Shown: positions 24,130-36,926 of the stretch, piece after piece
How the letters are laid out: each line of letters opens with the position of its first letter
Position numbering within the stretch: position 1 is the first letter of the stretch
DNA from: Epiperipatus broadwayi
Lineage: Eukaryota > Onychophora > Udeonychophora > Euonychophora > Peripatidae
Assembly (NCBI GenBank): GCA_028023455.1
Contig: JAQFVV010000231.1
Coordinates: forward strand, 879,001-943,000
DNA: 64,000 bases
Reading direction: 5' to 3'
Notes under the pieces: model-generated
Seen by the model: only the letters and a program-made list of their open reading frames with translations
Databases searched by the model: none
What the model was told of the DNA's origin: nothing
Translations under genes and position numbers: made by a program

Positions 24130-25330
24130 TTCACTTCTTACTATCATGTATTATGGAACAGTGTGCATCCCATATGGCTCTTAGTGTGTGAATAAGTATA
24201 AATGCATTATAGGTTGAAAGTTTTTTTTATATATATTTTTAAGTAATTGCTTGAGGTTGACTGTACGCTTACAAAACTTGAATAGGCTTAGAGATGAGAG
24301 GTATGGGCAGGTTTGAAAAAGATGTACAATTTCTTCTAGATAATTATTGCGCAGAACACATATGGGTTTAAAATTTAGTCTGTATCAATCATTATGAAAT
24401 CATTTTGGTTGGAATTGTACTCTGCAATAATATATATAAAAAATTCAACCATGTTTGAGGAGCATAAAGGCTTTGGTACTTGATTAGAATCTTAGCAACT
24501 AGCAAGGTTGTCCATGGATGTCCAGATGGATAAATGATCTTATTTAAGTCTTTAAATGATATGCCAATGAGAGGTTTGATGTTATACTGGCCTAATACAT
24601 CAGCATTCTCAATGGCATGATCTATGAAAAAAGGAATATTTGACACACAAAATGGAAATAATCAATGGTCCACAGAAGGGAGATAGTATTAAGCACTGGA
24701 GTAATAAGTGTCACAATATACATTTGTCCCTAATATAAGTTAAAAAGGTTTGGGTCATATCAAATTGAATCCTCCTTTGTATAGGAAAGCATCCTGTTCT
24801 GATGGATAGAAGATGTGAAGAAGAGCTCCATGGATCTTATTAACAGTCATAGTAGGCAAGTGTTTCATTAAGAATAACATTCAATGTACAAACTTTCACA
24901 ATGGGGTACAGCATTTCTGGGTAAAATGCATTCATTTTTGTGCTGCTCATGATGAATAAATGATGGCCTAATTGCATTTTAAACAGATTAACTGGGATGC
25001 CAAGAAAGGATGAGGGGTTACCATGGAGAAAAATGGTAGTTTACAGCATGTAGACAGTTTGCCATAATTATGACTTGCAAGGTTGTATTATGGAACCAGT
25101 TGATATTTGGATTTTATTTAAAATAATGAGAATAATGATTTGGAAACCTCTGAAAATTATTAGGATATTATCAGCAAAGGATATGGCTTAGATGATACTT
25201 CCAAGGTGAGGAAAGAAAATATCTTCAATGCTTTGTTCAATTTCCTTAATCAGGGGATCTATACAAATTGCAAATAGTAATGATACAAATGATAATCCCT
25301 GTGAAATGCTGTCTCAATAACTTCAACAAT
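24130..25330 (-). mobile_element. decayed non-LTR retrotransposon, RT and post-RT zinc motif
   Basis: On the minus strand the conceptual protein begins at 25301 with QGLSFVSLLFAICIDPL, the region before the catalytic box of reverse transcriptase. It continues to FADN at 25178-25167, where active enzymes have a Y/F-ADD box, so the second aspartate is lost. Next comes a frame containing NFLYILLQSTIPTKM (24392-24646). At 24360-24308 a degenerate C-X2-x-X8-H-X4-C motif appears (CVLRNN, then VHLFQTC). Several frameshifts separate these parts. The same post-RT block is seen at 53,020-54,420 and 57,671-58,440, so all three belong to one LINE family. Confidence 0.75.
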
Positions 25331-25599
25331 TTCTGGATTTTGTTAATTGAAAGTAATGAATGGTAAGTAGCTGATAATTGAAAAAATTTATTTATTAACT
25401 TCAAATAAGTAACTGATGTTTATTTTCAAATTATTGTAAAAAATTATTATTTACTTCACTGCAAGAAATAATACATATTTATCTTAATGTTGTGAAAGGT
25501 CTGATCTCTAATTACATAAGGAAAAACTGTAAACAATAATTTTTCAACTCCAATCTCCCTCGGTAAACTTGTAGCTTAGAGAAACAAGTTGTGAATCAG
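25331..25599. other. AT-rich DNA, nothing recognised
   Basis: Unassigned spacer between the LINE relic and a family A insertion; part of it may be more LINE sequence beyond recognition. Confidence 0.4.
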
Positions 25600-25611
25600 A
25601 ACAATAATAAA

Positions 25612-25711
25612 GCATTAAATAGGGATTTTATGCACAAGCCTTCTAACACCCATTGATTACTCTGGCTTGCACCAAGTGGTACTGCTGTATGGAGAGTTTT
25701 GTCAGTTTAAT
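25612..25711 (+). mobile_element. family A, 5'-truncated insertion with 12-bp target duplication
   Basis: AACAATAATAAA flanks a 100-bp piece at 25600-25611 and 25712-25723. The piece has only the body end (AGGGATTTTATGCACAAGCC to GGAGAGTTTTGTCAG) in one orientation. Loss of one side with a constant other side is the pattern of target-primed reverse transcription, which fixes the sense direction of the family. Confidence 0.85.
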
Positions 25712-25723
25712 AACAATAATAAA

Positions 25724-27115
25724 AATCGTTTTGTTATAGATAATAAACTATTTGTTTTATCAGAAATGGCAGTCAGAATTACTGGCAATCATAAGATAAA
25801 GGTCTATAAATGGATAGATTAATTTTATATCTCAAATTAAAGACTTAATAAGTATTAATCTTTTGGCTAAAATTATAGCATCTGTTCAAATGAATTCAAT
25901 CACTGCATGGTATAAACTGTAATAAACTACGAATTTGTATCCATTGCTTAAGGTATTGCGTTATGGACCATCAATGCTAAATATTTAAATAACATTCAAT
26001 GGATTAGGAAAGTTGAATATTTAAATCTCATTTCTGAAGTTGTGCTTTATCAAAGTAAATATTAAATATGATAAATAACCAAGTGATAATCCATCTTAAA
26101 ATGTATTAATGTGTTATCAACAAGTATGATAAATGGAATGTATTTATCTTTATGTTTTGTCCCAGAAAGGATTATATTACAAAGTGAAATTATTTGTGCT
26201 TCACCTTATCTGTGATGCTGTTATTTTAAAAGTGCTTGTAAATCCCGGTAACTTTGAAATATTTTGCAAGTATCAATATATGATTGAGATTACATCGTCA
26301 TAACCGTTTGAGGATTATTTAATGCATTTTCCCATAATTGCTTTTTTTCTTATACAGTCATTATTATATTAATGTAATAAAGTTTTCTCAGAAATAACTA
26401 GCTCATGCACATGTAATATTTCTATTTAATATTATTATTGTTGATATTGAATGGGATTAAATGTCAGTTGCCTTAGGTTTAGATTAGATTAATGTAAGTA
26501 ACTACTAAACTTGTATAAAATTGCTGTATTGAAATTTCTTAAATTCAACCTCAACTTCAAAATGAAGTTAATCATTTTTATGTAGATAGGTAGATCTTTA
26601 AGGAATATTTCATGCATCACTCTTTCACATAAGTATTAATTTTTCATTGTGTATAGTATGTAATAAGCCGCCTAATGATCTAATTGTATTTTGTTGGAAG
26701 AGTAGCATTTCTAACATTTAAGCCTGCAATTGAATCCAGTAAAGAATCTTGAGGCAAAATAAATAAGCCCAATGTGGTAAATACCATCTAGGTCTGCTAA
26801 GCAATGATTTGCATTTGATTCTCTTAAAACAAACTATTTAAGGACGACTATAAAACATTTATATTCGATGATGGTTATTATTCTCCGGTATTAGAATTAA
26901 GAATAACTTTTTTAAAATAGTAAATAACGAATTCCTATTTAATGTTAGTATATACATATTTAATGTTAGTATCTTCACAACACTGTATGATAACACATTT
27001 TTCATAACCCAAGTTCAAATTAGATTTAGGAAACAAATAGTAATATTTATTAGATATTTTATAAAATTTTCTTATTGTTATTATTCGTTTTTATCATTTA
27101 TTTTTATTATTTATT
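25724..27115. other. AT-rich DNA, nothing recognised
   Basis: About 1.4 kb without recognised repeats or open frames. A short direct duplication (TATTTAATGTTAGTAT) occurs at about 26937-26971. Confidence 0.5.
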
Positions 27116-27119
27116 TTAT

Positions 27120-27260
27120 ATTGTGTTCGAGTGTATTAGTGTGATGAGATAGTGTGGAGAGTGGTAGATTGTGTGAAAGTCTGTGCTCATATACCCTATA
27201 TGTTACATATATAAACACAGGTATATAATAAGCCTGTGTGTTTCAGTTATTGTGTAATAA
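27120..27260 (+). mobile_element. family C terminal fragment
   Basis: GTGTGAAAGTCTG, then ATATACCCTATATGTTACAT and ATATAAACACAGGTATATAA, then AAGCCTGT match in order the terminus of the family C element ending at 63984. Confidence 0.65.
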
Positions 27261-28452
27261 AGAAATTGATATTTTTTTAATATTTCTCTTTTGTTCTTTT
27301 TAATCAATTATCGTCACTACACATTTCGCTATTTAAAAAAAGATCATATTTAAGATATTATCTTGGACATAAAATCTCTCTGGATTAAATACATCATTAT
27401 TGTCTTAATGTTATCTGAAAATATAAACGTATTGGGTAAGATGATGTACTTAAAATCTCTTTTACATTGTGGTGTCCTAAAGCGCATTAACACACTTTAT
27501 ATCCATGCATTTATTTCCTTACTTTATAAAACCCTGAGATAAACCATTAATCAACTTTATATTTAAATTGCTAACCTCAGTTTTAAAACACAGATTGAGT
27601 TACTTTTAGTTAGTTCTTGTAGTAAGAAACAATATATTTGTAAAGATTTTTGTTATAAAATAGAATGATTAAGAGTACACGTATTATTAAGAATACAAGT
27701 ATTATTATAAAACCCTGAGAAAATTTATTTATTATTTTATTAAATATGAATAGATTATTAAAGTATAGAATAGTTTCTGCCTACGCGAATATATATAAAG
27801 ACTTGTATGCATTACGGTTAAGTTAAGTTAGGGATTATAAACGTACTACTTTTTTTACATTATCGATCTCAGACGACTCAACCGATTTTCTCCACATTAT
27901 TGCCAACCAGATCGCAACCGGACTTTCTTGTATGGTTTCAATATATATATGCACATAGATAATTGGTTATTAAATATCATCATCATAATCAGTACTTGAT
28001 ATAAAACAGAAGAAGGTCAGTAACCTATTGTTAAGGTAACACTTATACTGCTTTCTTGCCATCAGACTGCAGACTCTTATTGGATTATTTCAACCATTGT
28101 TTGTGATGATGTAATTTGCATACATGTACAGGTAAAAATAAGGGTAAAACAGATTTTACAATACAATACTACAATCCAAAGATATCTTCGCAATGGTGAA
28201 GAAGATGACAATACTCTCCAAGCTTTTCCAATTGTTAGCTAGTACAAGGAATTAGAATTATTTTTTCAATCTTTGTTTTCTCTGTACTTAAGAACAGCTA
28301 AATACTCATTTATTGATCAACATTACATAGTTATTGGGAATGGCTGCCATTACTAAAAAAAGGAATCCTTAAGTTTGTTCAAAAAATTAGCCCCAATTTA
28401 TCCCAGGTTGAGTATGGCAGATTATTATATATGATGGCAGCATGTTACTTTT

Positions 28453-28484
<32 letters not shown>

Positions 28485-29147
28485 TGTTTTATTTGAATAA
28501 AAAACTGCAGCAAAAGACTTATTAGGGTAATGAGAAAATTTCTTTAGCCTCAGGGATTATCAATTACTAGCAATTGATAGTTTCTTGGCAACATTAAAGA
28601 TTAAAGGTTATCTCTTTTTACATGGATATGATTTCCTCATTTATATTTTTAATTTTAATAACAATCATGGAAATATTTAATTCAGTGTATCATATCAATA
28701 TATATATATACACACACCATATAGTCAGTTGTGATGAAGGAGATATTGATTATTATTTTATTTTTCAGTTGCTTATCAGAATGCCCATTTTTCTTATAGT
28801 AGGTGTGGCTTACTTAATATATTTCTAGATTACTAGATTATAATTACATATTGCTATATGCATGCACACATACACTCACCTGCCTATATACTATAATCAT
28901 AAATTATCATAGCTTACTGAAGTGGATGTACCCACAACTCCCATTGACATTTGATTATTGGTTAAGCATAGCTTAATGGAGTTACAGTCACTTCCACTTT
29001 AATTACCCAATACTGTAATAAATAGAACATTATTTGTAACTGTTATATGTAATTTTCAATCTTGCCCAAAGAAACCTAACACTGTTGAAAAAAATTCAGC
29101 ACTCCCTACATTTCTAGATTGTCCAGGCAGTACAAAGTGACTAATTA
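27261..29147. other. AT-rich DNA with short (CA)/(AT) runs
   Basis: No gene was recognised. Short dinucleotide runs occur at about 28453-28485 and 28695-28715. The 68-codon frame at 28622-28828 crosses one of these runs and has no motif. Confidence 0.5.
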
Positions 29148-29330
29148 CCCATTTCTCTTAGCTGCCCTGAATGTGTATGTAAGAATTAACAAATTTAGTA
29201 ACTGGTATTTGTTTTAAACAAGGGCAAAACTATTACAGTCCCATTTGTCTTGCTGCCCTGAATGTGTATGTAAGAATTAAAAATTTAGTAACTGGTATTT
29301 GTTTTAAATAAGGGCAAAACTATTACAGTC
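29148..29330 (+). repeat. 91-bp tandem duplication
   Basis: GCTGCCCTGAATGTGTATGT occurs at 29161 and 29252, and both units continue to GGGCAAAACTATTACAGTC. They differ at only a few positions, so the duplication is recent. Confidence 0.92.
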
Positions 29331-29514
29331 TGGATGGAAGTGGGAGTCCATTGCATAATCATTTTAAAGCATATGCGACTGAAAAATTAAGTCAAATACT
29401 TGTATCATAATAAATTGCATATTATTTTAAACTGTTATATGTATTCTCTGGTTTTGATCATTTCACTTTACTAAGTTGCTTACTTATGGATCTGAGATAT
29501 GGTCACTTATCAAA

Positions 29515-29910
29515 AGAACAATTCAGAGATGTCTAACTATTCAAAGTAGTACAAAGAGATATTTTTGGGAGTAACACAAAAAGATTGAAAATTAAATGTA
29601 TCATGGAGAGAACAAACAGGTATTATTGACATCAGTGAAAGAATTGAGAAGCTGAAATGCAACTGAGATGAACATTTTTTTAAAAGTGAGAATAGATCAA
29701 CAGTTGAAGTATTAAAATGAATCCCGGAGATTGTATAAGATTTAAAAAAAGACCGCACGTGAAATGTGTAGATGAAATAGAGAAGTTTGCTGGTGAGTTA
29801 TAAAAATGAAAACCCAGAGGTTAGAGAAAGTGGATTATACCTGGACAGATCTAAATCACACAGTGGACTGATGATAGTTGGAAATGATGACATAAGCACG
29901 TTTTACTGAA
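29515..29910 (+). mobile_element. RTE-like LINE, 3' end relic
   Basis: The plus strand gives pieces of the post-RT region of RTE/BovB-like non-LTR elements. They include a GVT/GSN-TKRLK piece near 29565 and, near 29720-29790, NPGDCIRFKKRPHVK followed by DEIEKFAG. Intervening stops break the frame. Related pieces occur at 40795-41135 (+), 39270-39440 (-) and 60060-60420 (-). Confidence 0.65.
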
Positions 29911-30088
29911 GCATGATCAAAAGCATTCACAAATGAAGCTGCTACGATGTGAATCACAACAGCAGAAGTACATTTACATTAAAATCAAATAAATTTGCAA
30001 ATAAAAGTCCTACAGTAACAGTAGAGCCTCACTATCAAAACCAAAATAAACATATTCATACAGTGTCTCCCTGAAGGTTTGTGATTAT

Positions 30089-30694
30089 GGTATTTTAGTT
30101 GTATTTATATAGTGGATTATTTCCATCATCAATATTAAATATTGAATGTCTGTAGACAAATTTAAATTTTCAAATTACATTCAACTGATAGTAATAACAC
30201 CCAAATTAGTATCCCCTCTCTTCTACAGGTGTTTCTGGCCTGACCAGTGATAGTAATAGCATGGGAAATCAATCCTGGACCCTTACATTCTTAAATATTG
30301 AATTTTAAGATTCTGTTCTAACCAAATGAGCCATCCTGCCAAAACACTACTCTTAGATAGAAGTGGAGGAAGCAGGAAAAGATCTCATAGATAAGTATAT
30401 GAAATTTCTATTGACTTAACTTTGGCAGGATGGCTCACTTGGTTAGAGCGTTATCTTAAAATTCAATATTCAAGAATCTAAGGATCCATGTTTGATTCCC
30501 ATGCTAGTACTGTCACTGGTCAGGCCAGTAACACCCTGAAGAAGAGGGGAGAATAATACCTCAAAACGTTCTGCATATACTAACCTATGAGCTATTACTA
30601 ACAGTTGAATGTATTTGGACTATTTAAATAATACTTAATATTAGATGATAAAAATAGTCTAATATATAAGTACAACTAAAACCATATAGAAGCT
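30089..30694. mobile_element. family F tRNA-derived SINE, inverted pair
   Basis: The right unit from about 30425 starts GGCAGGATGGCTCACTTGG with TTAGAGC (A box) and has a B-box-like GTTTGATTCCC near 30490. It then has a body GTCACTGGTCAGGCCAG and a tail near 30640 to 30694. The left unit (about 30089-30345) is its reverse complement with the same words. A ~75-bp spacer separates them. Both outer ends are complete, unlike the other dimers. The unit seen at 37275-37535 is single. Confidence 0.75.
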
Positions 30695-30824
30695 GTAAAA
30701 ATTATATAAAAAAACATTAAAAATTATACAATAAAAATCAGCAATAAAATCCCTTTATATATATATATATAAAGTCTCTGCCAAAAGTCTTATGCAATTT
30801 TATATTGCTATGACTACTAATATA

Positions 30825-31125
30825 TGGGTATGGCTGAAGATCTATCAGCCCCATATAGCTATTTGAGTTGGATAGCTGGGTTTGAAGACATGTAAATGTC
30901 TGAAAATTTCAGATTTTCCACTCAATAGATAACTTTTAGCTAAGTGCTTAGCTTTGGGTTGGTATTTTTAGATCTAGTGTCTGAACCTACCCTGACACCT
31001 CTCTGAGGAGTGCCAAAGCACGAAACCATGGTCAGGGGTTTGGGGAGGGGTTCCTGACAGAGATATTTTAAGTGCTGGCTCTGGCTAAGCATTTATCATA
31101 AAGCTTGTAGAGGAATTGGCAATCC
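30825..31125 (+). mobile_element. family B, single copy
   Basis: Landmarks CTACTAATATATGGGTATGG, CATATAGCTATTTGAGTTGG, GAAAATTTCAGATTTTCCAC and TTTAGATCTAGTGTCTGAA follow in the order of the right half of the 12240-12860 palindrome. It ends with AAGCTTGTAGAGGAATTGGC. Confidence 0.8.
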
Positions 31126-32384
31126 TCACTGTTTATAACTTACAAGCTTAAGAGATAGGGTCATGTGATCTATGAATTGATCTATGACTCTTATTTTGAC
31201 TATATATAAAAGTAATTTAACAAAACGAAAGATCAACAAAGATATCAGAATATATTTAAATACAGATTTAATATTATTAATTAATATGAAGGACTTATCC
31301 AAAAAAATATATTCCTTTAAGAAAGCATTAAAACTTGTGGAAATTTTTTTTTCAATTATTCTACTCTTCTCCGATTATTAGTTCAACGTTTCACATAGGA
31401 AGAAATTGAAATTGAATTCCTCTTTTACCGTCTGCAGAATTTCTAAATGCATAAGAATAGAAAATAAAAATCAATTTCCCTTTTTCAAATACTTAAATGT
31501 GCAACTTTTCTTATATAGAATTTTTTTTACCTATTACGTCTTTTTTTTTTTTACTAATACAAATAAACTAGATAACTAATATGTGATTAAAAAGCCATAT
31601 TTGAGAAAGATAATTTTGCATAGGCGTATATAATACATACTGCGTCCACGCAATATACACACACATTCGTTCAGACAATATTTGCAAACCTTTCTTTATG
31701 CAATTGGAGATACACACATTGATGTATTGAAGAAATCACTAATCGTCCTAGGATTATATATGTAAATTATCCACTCTAAACGCAGTTTGAAAAACTATAC
31801 AACAACCATGTATGATAATTGAAATTTATCATCACTGGTTAAAAAATAATCAGGTGACCAGTTTACTCAGAAGATCGACAGAGTTTGAACACCAAATTGA
31901 TGGTCCAGAGGATAACAGTCACAGGTCAAGAGGGCTCAATTGACCATCAATATAGTTGACATAAGCAATATTCTTGTCATCAGTTATTTGACAGATCAAG
32001 TGAACTTGAACATCAAAGTGATGGGATGAGTACAATAGTTCCATTCAGTTGAAATTGACTCTTGAGAATTCCATGTGTATTACCATTATCATCATCACTA
32101 CAGGTAGTTTATCTTTATAATCACTTTTCTGACAAAATTCATTCTAGAATGTAAATCGTCAACTTTTAAAATCAATTTACATTGTAATTAAGATAATTAA
32201 TGGGGATAAACTGTTAGCTATTTAAGAAACAAATATTTAATAGTTTTATTAAACTAACTTTGCTAAACAGGTGATAAGCAAAAACAAACTGCTATCATGG
32301 TCAAAGTGTATTTCCAATTTAACGTAGTTTACTGGCCCCTGAAGCTGCCAATAAGCAGATTTTTATCTTTCAATATAATATATA
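31126..32384. other. AT-rich DNA with a possible tRNA-like monomer
   Basis: At about 31850-32030 words such as GTTTGAACACCAAATTGATG and CTTGAACATCAAAGTGATGG resemble the monomers of the 39570-40400 array. Otherwise nothing is recognised; the 65-codon frame at 31184-31381 has no motif. Confidence 0.4.
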
Positions 32385-32875
32385 TATATCAAAATTACCT
32401 CAAATTCAACTCTAAACCAGACAGCAAATGAAAATAAACTCTAAAACATAACCAATAGTTTGATTGTTACAAGCAGACTTCCCAGGTTAAAGAACTAAAG
32501 GATAACACCAAATTTATAGTAAATATTACCTATAATTATACATACATCCCACATCCTTAACATTAAAAGAACTTTTAATTAAGGTAATTTCTGCAGAATC
32601 ACAAATTTTTAATATATGATTCTTTAATTCTTTGTTTTCTTTATTATTAAAAATCTGTGATTCTGAAGCAATTAACTTGATTAAAAATTCTTTTAATGTT
32701 ATGGGTGTATGGGATGTAAGTGGAATTATTGTTAATATTTAGTAAAAACTTAGTGTTATACTTTAATTCTTTACACTTGAGAAGTCTACTTGGAGTAGTG
32801 TAACCATTAGTTGTGTTTTAGAGTCTATTCTCTTTTGTTAGTCTGGTTTAGTGTTGAATTTGGGGTAATTTTGAT
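32385..32875. repeat. ~490-bp foldback repeat
   Basis: The left arm runs from CAAAATTACCTCAAATTCAAC to TCTGCAGAATCACA and the right arm is its diverged reverse complement (TGTGATTCTGAAGC to GTTGAATTTGGGGTAATTTT). The axis lies near 32630. An (AT)n run precedes the left end. No coding sequence is present. Confidence 0.85.
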
Positions 32876-32949
32876 TATTTTATTGACTAATTTAACTGTA
32901 TCTTTCATTTAAATATGTAGAAATATCTGCATTATTTTCATATTAAAAA

Positions 32950-33170
32950 AATTTACCATCAGATGTTAATAGACAGATGAAAATAGTAAACTGTAAATGC
33001 TTCAAATATTCAAAAGATAGCTATTCTAAATAAATAAATACTTTAACAATTTAGTCTCTATACAACACAAAGAGATTGCATTTAGAAGTACTATTTTGAT
33101 AGCTAGAACCATTTACAGTTTACTATTTTCATTGATTATTGTCTATTAGCATATGATGGTAAATTTCATG
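32950..33170. repeat. ~220-bp foldback repeat
   Basis: TTTACCATCAGATGTTAATA pairs with TATTAGCATATGATGGTAAA at the other end, and GAAAATAGTAAACTGTAAAT with its complement near 33115-33135. Mixed sequence of about 90 bp forms the loop. It is probably a MITE or an inverted-dimer retroposon. Confidence 0.85.
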
Positions 33171-33298
33171 ATATAAAAATATAACATATTCCAACATATT
33201 TAAATATTAAAACCAATTACATCTGTTAAAAATTATTAATATGTATGTATATATATGTGTGTGTTAAATATTTTCATAGAGTCACTATAATGTAAAAA

Positions 33299-33740
33299 AG
33301 ATCACCATTCCTTATGCTTGCTTCTAATTGTTATTAAACAGGCAAAACTCACTATACGTATTGCCACTTATTGCAAGCTAGAGTAATCAATGGATGCCAG
33401 AAGGCTTGTGCATAAAATCCCCATCTAGTACCTAGTCATCCAATATCGCCAGACTAGTTTCTGGCTTGTAGCCTTCATCAGTGAGGAGCCTTGGATCTGA
33501 GAGCACTGCATCTAGATCTTAGGATCTAATGCAACCCTCCAGCAGTCACCTTTTATCTTTACTCAACTACAAAACCATCAGTCTTAAATTGAAAACACTA
33601 ATATTTTTGATCCAAGCTCAGCAGCTTATATAGTCATATAGGTCTGAACTCAGTTCAGTATCTATGCATTTTGGGAACTTTGGTTCTTTAATAATCATAT
33701 CCACCACTATCCTATTAAGCAGGATTGGTTTTAAGCTGAT
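33299..33740 (-). mobile_element. family A, near full-length monomer
   Basis: This is the most complete single-orientation copy. It runs from GATCACCATTCCTTATGCTTG through AAACTCACTATACG, CTAGTTTCTGGCTTGTAGCC, CAGTGAGGAGCCTTGGATC, GATCTTAGGATCTAATGCAA and ATAGTCATATAGGTCTGAAC to CTATCCTATTAAGCAGGATT. It gives a family length of roughly 440 bp. No frame stays open, so it is non-autonomous. Confidence 0.85.
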
Positions 33741-34369
33741 ATAAGTATGGGTTTATTTCCATGTAATAACTAAAGGAATATATTAGCAGCAATGTTAACT
33801 AGACTGTTATTAATTAATACTGTTAGACTTTAAGCCAAACAATTTGCTTTAGCAGCCTACTGTAGTATTTTTGTCTTGTGTTTATTTAGAAACATATATG
33901 TAAAAGAAGAAAACCAAGCTGCTTCCAGTGAACTTTGAGTTTATTTATAAATATATATATAGTTAATTAATCATGTTTCACATAAATCTATCATAATACT
34001 AAAGTTTCTTACTAGGTCCTCTATAGAAATTTTATAATTGATAGAAACATGTAACAATAAATTAATTTATTTTTGAAATCAAATTGAACTGCTTAAAACG
34101 TCAGAAAATTGCTATATGGCATATAAACAAATAACATTAGTATTACTACATGCACTGGAATTATTTGATTATTCAAGCTTGCAGTTAATGACTCTAGAGT
34201 GCGCTCAAAACAACTGCTGCAAAAAGCATATGATTAAGCAAATTGGAAATCCATGTAATATTGTTTTTAGGTTAGAGTCTCACTTAAAGTTTATTAATTG
34301 AAGATTTCCAATTGATGGAACTTCATATACCAGAATTATACTGAAATTACTGAGATACAGGTAAACTGT
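33741..34369. other. AT-rich DNA, nothing recognised
   Basis: No repeat of the window recurs here. The 61-codon frame at 34116-34301 has no motif. Confidence 0.5.
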
Positions 34370-35060
34370 ATATAGCTAAATACACTAAACTTTGTAAGTA
34401 TTCAAAGCAATCCTCTCCAGCATTGATGCATTTTTGAAAATAAATGTTTCCAGAAACAGAAGGCCTAACAACACTTATTTTTCATAATGGAGTCAAAACA
34501 TTCTTATAGTAATGTCAATCTCCTCTTCTAAAGCAAAACAGTGACCACATAAATTGTTTTTTATAATTAAAGAATAATTGCAAGATCAAGTAAATATAGT
34601 GGACATTCTATAACCCTGATCTTATTTTGCCTTAGAAAGATTAAAGTGCTGCTGTGTAAACTCAGGATGGGGCAAAACAGTTTTCTGTTCTTCTAATTTC
34701 ACCAATCAAGTAAACAGGTCATCTTCAAACATCCATATTCTACATCTGTGAACAAACAATACATTATAAAAATGACTACAAGTTTTATCACTTGTCATAG
34801 TTTTACAAATGGGCCAATGAAAACGATCATTAAGTATTTTCAATGTTTGCTGATTAATTCTTTATACACTCAGACTTTTGTTCCTGCCTCAAGTGATATG
34901 AAACCCCCAATGTAAAACTATTTTTTTAATCTTCAATGTCAGAAAAGATTTTATGTATTTCTGTAAATCCATTACCAAGAGTAGTGTCTGTCATTTGGTG
35001 GGTGCACTGGTTATTTGTTACCATTTTACAGATATGGTCAACATTCACTGGAATAACTGC
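34370..35060 (-). mobile_element. mariner-type transposase relic
   Basis: On the minus strand 34602-34580 reads PLYLLDLA, the degenerate form of the PPYSPDLAP block that holds the last catalytic aspartate of mariner transposases. It is preceded by HSSTLIFLRQNKIRVIEC, as in the HDNAPxHxA-to-PPYSPD interval. Downstream, 34432-34398 gives KCINAGEDCFEY, the R/K-C-I-G-Y end block. Many stops and shifts intervene. No terminal inverted repeats were identified. Confidence 0.6.
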
Positions 35061-36649
35061 TTAAGCAGAACTTCCTGTATATTTATCATCATGAAATGAT
35101 ACATAAACCACCTAAAGACAGTTTTCCATGAAAATGCTTCATCATCAAATGATGAATTTAAGCAACTTTAAAATCATAAGAAATCATAACGCGGTTGTGC
35201 ACTCATTCCGACTCTATGACTTACAATGTTGAAGTGTCGTTCATAGCTACCAAAATACTAATGATGGGATTCAACTACTTTTCATGGGTTTATAATATAT
35301 TGAATCCAATGTGTATGTATTAACAATTCACACAGCCACTGGTTTTTCCACATCTCAATAATTTTGGAATGTCTCTAAACTTATGTTTGCCCCTATGTGC
35401 TTACAGTAGAAATAGACTGGTGGACTGCAGATTTAAAAATCCAGGGATTGCCCTTCACTTCTTGTCTGTATAATTCAAAGCTCATGGATTGTTCCTCATT
35501 TCTATTATTTCCAGTGTCGGAACATCAAGTGAATTTTCATAAGAACCTCTAGCAAGGAACCATTTCATTATTATTTTATTGGAATATTTTCCAATCATAA
35601 CAACTGGTGGGAACATTACTGCACATCAACTCGAATAGATATTATATCTTCACTTTACTATATTAAAATTAATAGATATATATTTATAATCGTTTGGTAT
35701 TTACTAATGTGTATAAACTTTGTAACTTCTAGAATAAATTCTTAATTTAGAACAAAATAAAAAGTTTACTGAGAAATAATTAAAAAAAAAAAAAACTTTG
35801 CAAAGAAGTAATCTCGGAAAAAGAGAAATATATAGGAATTAATAATTGATGTTTTATAATTTTTCTAAAAAAAAAAAAAAATGTTTCGCAGTTAAAATAT
35901 AAATACTTTTAATAATAGTTAAGGCTATTATTGTTAAAACTTTTTCAGAAAGAAATATTTGTAAAACCAATATCTCGAAATGATAGAAAATACTTTTTTT
36001 GTGTGCAAATGATAGCCTTTAACAATACCGACTAGTATTTCTAGAAAAAGGCTTGATATTGATTTTTTTTTCTACTTTTATAAAACTTTTCTTATTCCTA
36101 AATAACAAAAATAAAGGAAACTGTTAGAGAAGACAGGTTTATGAAGGATTAAGAAAGTGCAATTTCTGAATAAACACTGGTTTTCTTTTCATATGGTAAA
36201 TGGATATTCTTATCAACAGATTATTCATTTAACAATATAAAAAAAATAATCTCATGGTTAGTTGATATTCTCAAGATCATATGAAATTCGAACACCTAAA
36301 CTAATAGTTCGACACCAGACAAAAAGTGTACTAGTTAAAATACTATCTAAAAATGTGTTCTCCTACTTGACTACACTAAATATATATAATACTTTAATGG
36401 ATATTTCCACATGAACATCCATTTATTTAGATTACTTTTTTACTTAGAATGGTACCTCTAATCTAAGAGTGAAAATAAAACTGTCTATTGCATTCAAAAG
36501 GAAGAATTTTATTTTGAATGCCACTCCAGATCTAATATAGAGACAAAGCACTGCAGTTCACATATATAGGTGTATCAAAACATTTGCACACTATTCAATT
36601 TCCCCACTTATTGAAATAAACCCTCTTCATTGGTGTGCATATATATACA
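35061..36649. other. AT-rich DNA, nothing certain
   Basis: The first ~150 bp may be more mariner remains. At about 36245-36310 the words GGTTAGTTGATATTCTCAAG and CATATGAAATTCGAACACC resemble one monomer of the 39570-40400 array. No gene was recognised. Confidence 0.4.
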
Positions 36650-36880
36650 CACACTAGCATTTAAAGACATGTGATTGAAAATTTAGATTTTCTACTTAAT
36701 AGTTATTTATTAGATAAGTGCTGGCTTTGAGTTGGTATTTTTAGATCTAAGGTCTGAATGTGCAGAGACTCACTGATGTGAGTCAAAAGTTCAAAACTGG
36801 ATATTCTAGGTAGAGATTTTCAAATGTTTTCTCTTGCCGCACTTAATCGATGAAAGCTTGTTAAAGTTATTGGTACACTC
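36650..36880 (+). mobile_element. family B fragment
   Basis: TTTAAAGACATGTGATTGAA, GATTTTCTACTTAATAGTTA, TTTTTAGATCTAAGGTCTGA and TTCTCTTGCCGCACTTAATC follow the family B order. It ends near AAGCTTGTTAAAGTTATTGG just before a (TA)n(TG)n run. Confidence 0.75.
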
Positions 36881-36882
36881 CC

Positions 36883-36884
<2 letters not shown>

Positions 36885-36925
<41 letters not shown>

Positions 36926-36926
36926 A
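36885..36926. repeat. (TA)n(TG)n microsatellite
   Basis: A TA run passes directly into a TG run of about 13 units. Confidence 0.95.
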
